Below, one piece after another: positions 63,797 through 64,000 of a stretch of DNA of 64,000 bases. The position numbers and the translations under genes were made by a program. Source of the stretch: Todiramphus chloris collaris (taxonomy: Eukaryota > Chordata > Aves > Coraciiformes > Alcedinidae); the NCBI GenBank assembly GCA_025345505.1, contig JANVCC010000073.1, forward strand, positions 7,802,950-7,866,949, given 5' to 3'. Numbering within the stretch: position 1 is the stretch's first letter; each line of letters begins with the position of its first letter. The notes beneath the pieces were generated by a model, which worked only from the letters and a program-made list of their open reading frames with translations, was not told where the DNA came from and did no database searches.

Positions 63797-64000
63797 GCAT
63801 TTGCCACACACAGCCCCACTGCCAGCACCACAGCTCTGGTGTACGCAGGGCAGTGCATTGTGAAAGAAGAGGTGTGAAAGGCTGTGCCTGTGACCCAGGC
63901 ACCTGTCCAGCAGCCAGAGGAACAGCCAGAGCTGGCCCAAAGCCTGGATGCCACTGGTGCAGCAGGAACAGCCGCAGCCCCTCAGGACACCAAGAGACCC
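63797..64000 (+). mobile_element. Endogenous retrovirus GAG-like fragment, cut by window end
   Basis: After the CR1 junction the same frame reads on, passes one stop codon (TGA at 63875-63877), and continues open to the window edge with KAVPVTQAPVQQPEEQPELA and a Gln/Pro/Ala-rich stretch. This composition resembles the Pro/Gln-rich spacer of a common bird ERV GAG; that is from memory and not proven. The stop shows that it is not intact. The rest of the element, if present, lies beyond the window. Confidence 0.5.

Noticed and set aside
1..64000. CRISPR array, operon, phage or other prokaryotic system
   Set aside because: No regularly spaced direct repeats, no ribosome binding sites and no dense coding. 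Introns, a CpG island, CR1 and an ERV LTR show vertebrate DNA.

Overview
The window reads as nuclear DNA from a bird. The evidence is CR1 LINE 3' ends carrying the avian tail octamers, a CR1 reverse-transcriptase fragment, an avian-type endogenous retrovirus LTR built from 'ctgcaggtgggtatctgctc'-like repeats, a GAG-like endogenous retrovirus fragment, low repeat density, and one compact three-exon vertebrate gene. There is no prokaryotic organisation: the many short open frames are chance frames in intergenic DNA, with no operons or ribosome binding sites.

The only gene I can name is VMA21, on the minus strand at 55311-58977. It encodes the small two-pass ER membrane chaperone that assembles the V0 sector of the vacuolar ATPase. 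All three coding exons, both introns with GT-AG ends, the stop codon and a strong Kozak start are visible. Its start lies in a CpG island (about 58440-59340) that carries an unusual run of 26 G, a (GGGGA)n tract and a 9-bp tandem repeat just upstream of the ATG. A plausible polyadenylation signal is at 53875-53880. In the human genome VMA21 is on Xq; the corresponding bird chromosome is 4p in chicken or 4A in many other birds (inference from known synteny).

Layout. 1-52310: about 52 kb with no recognisable gene. It holds three CR1 fragments (6236-6355, 21038-21103, 46818-47372), simple repeats, AT-rich blocks that look like conserved non-coding elements (about 4970-5560 and 40010-40265), a 75-nt hairpin (20564-20638), a 263-codon open frame of unknown meaning (16509-17300), a 225-codon frame over a 51-bp duplication (33365-34042), and a small CpG cluster with TATA box and splice donor (38990-39130). 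52311-53259: solo-LTR-like element. 53260-55310: probable VMA21 3' UTR. 55311-58977: VMA21. 59341-63240: upstream intergenic DNA with a degenerate tRNA-like A-box/B-box unit at 60250-60304. 63245-63365: small CpG cluster. 63490-64000: CR1 fragment joined in frame to an ERV GAG-like fragment that runs off the window.

There is no multi-gene pathway to describe. No system that is clearly new stands out. The best candidates for something undescribed are the orphan promoter at 39.0 kb, the hairpin at 20.6 kb and the 263-codon frame.
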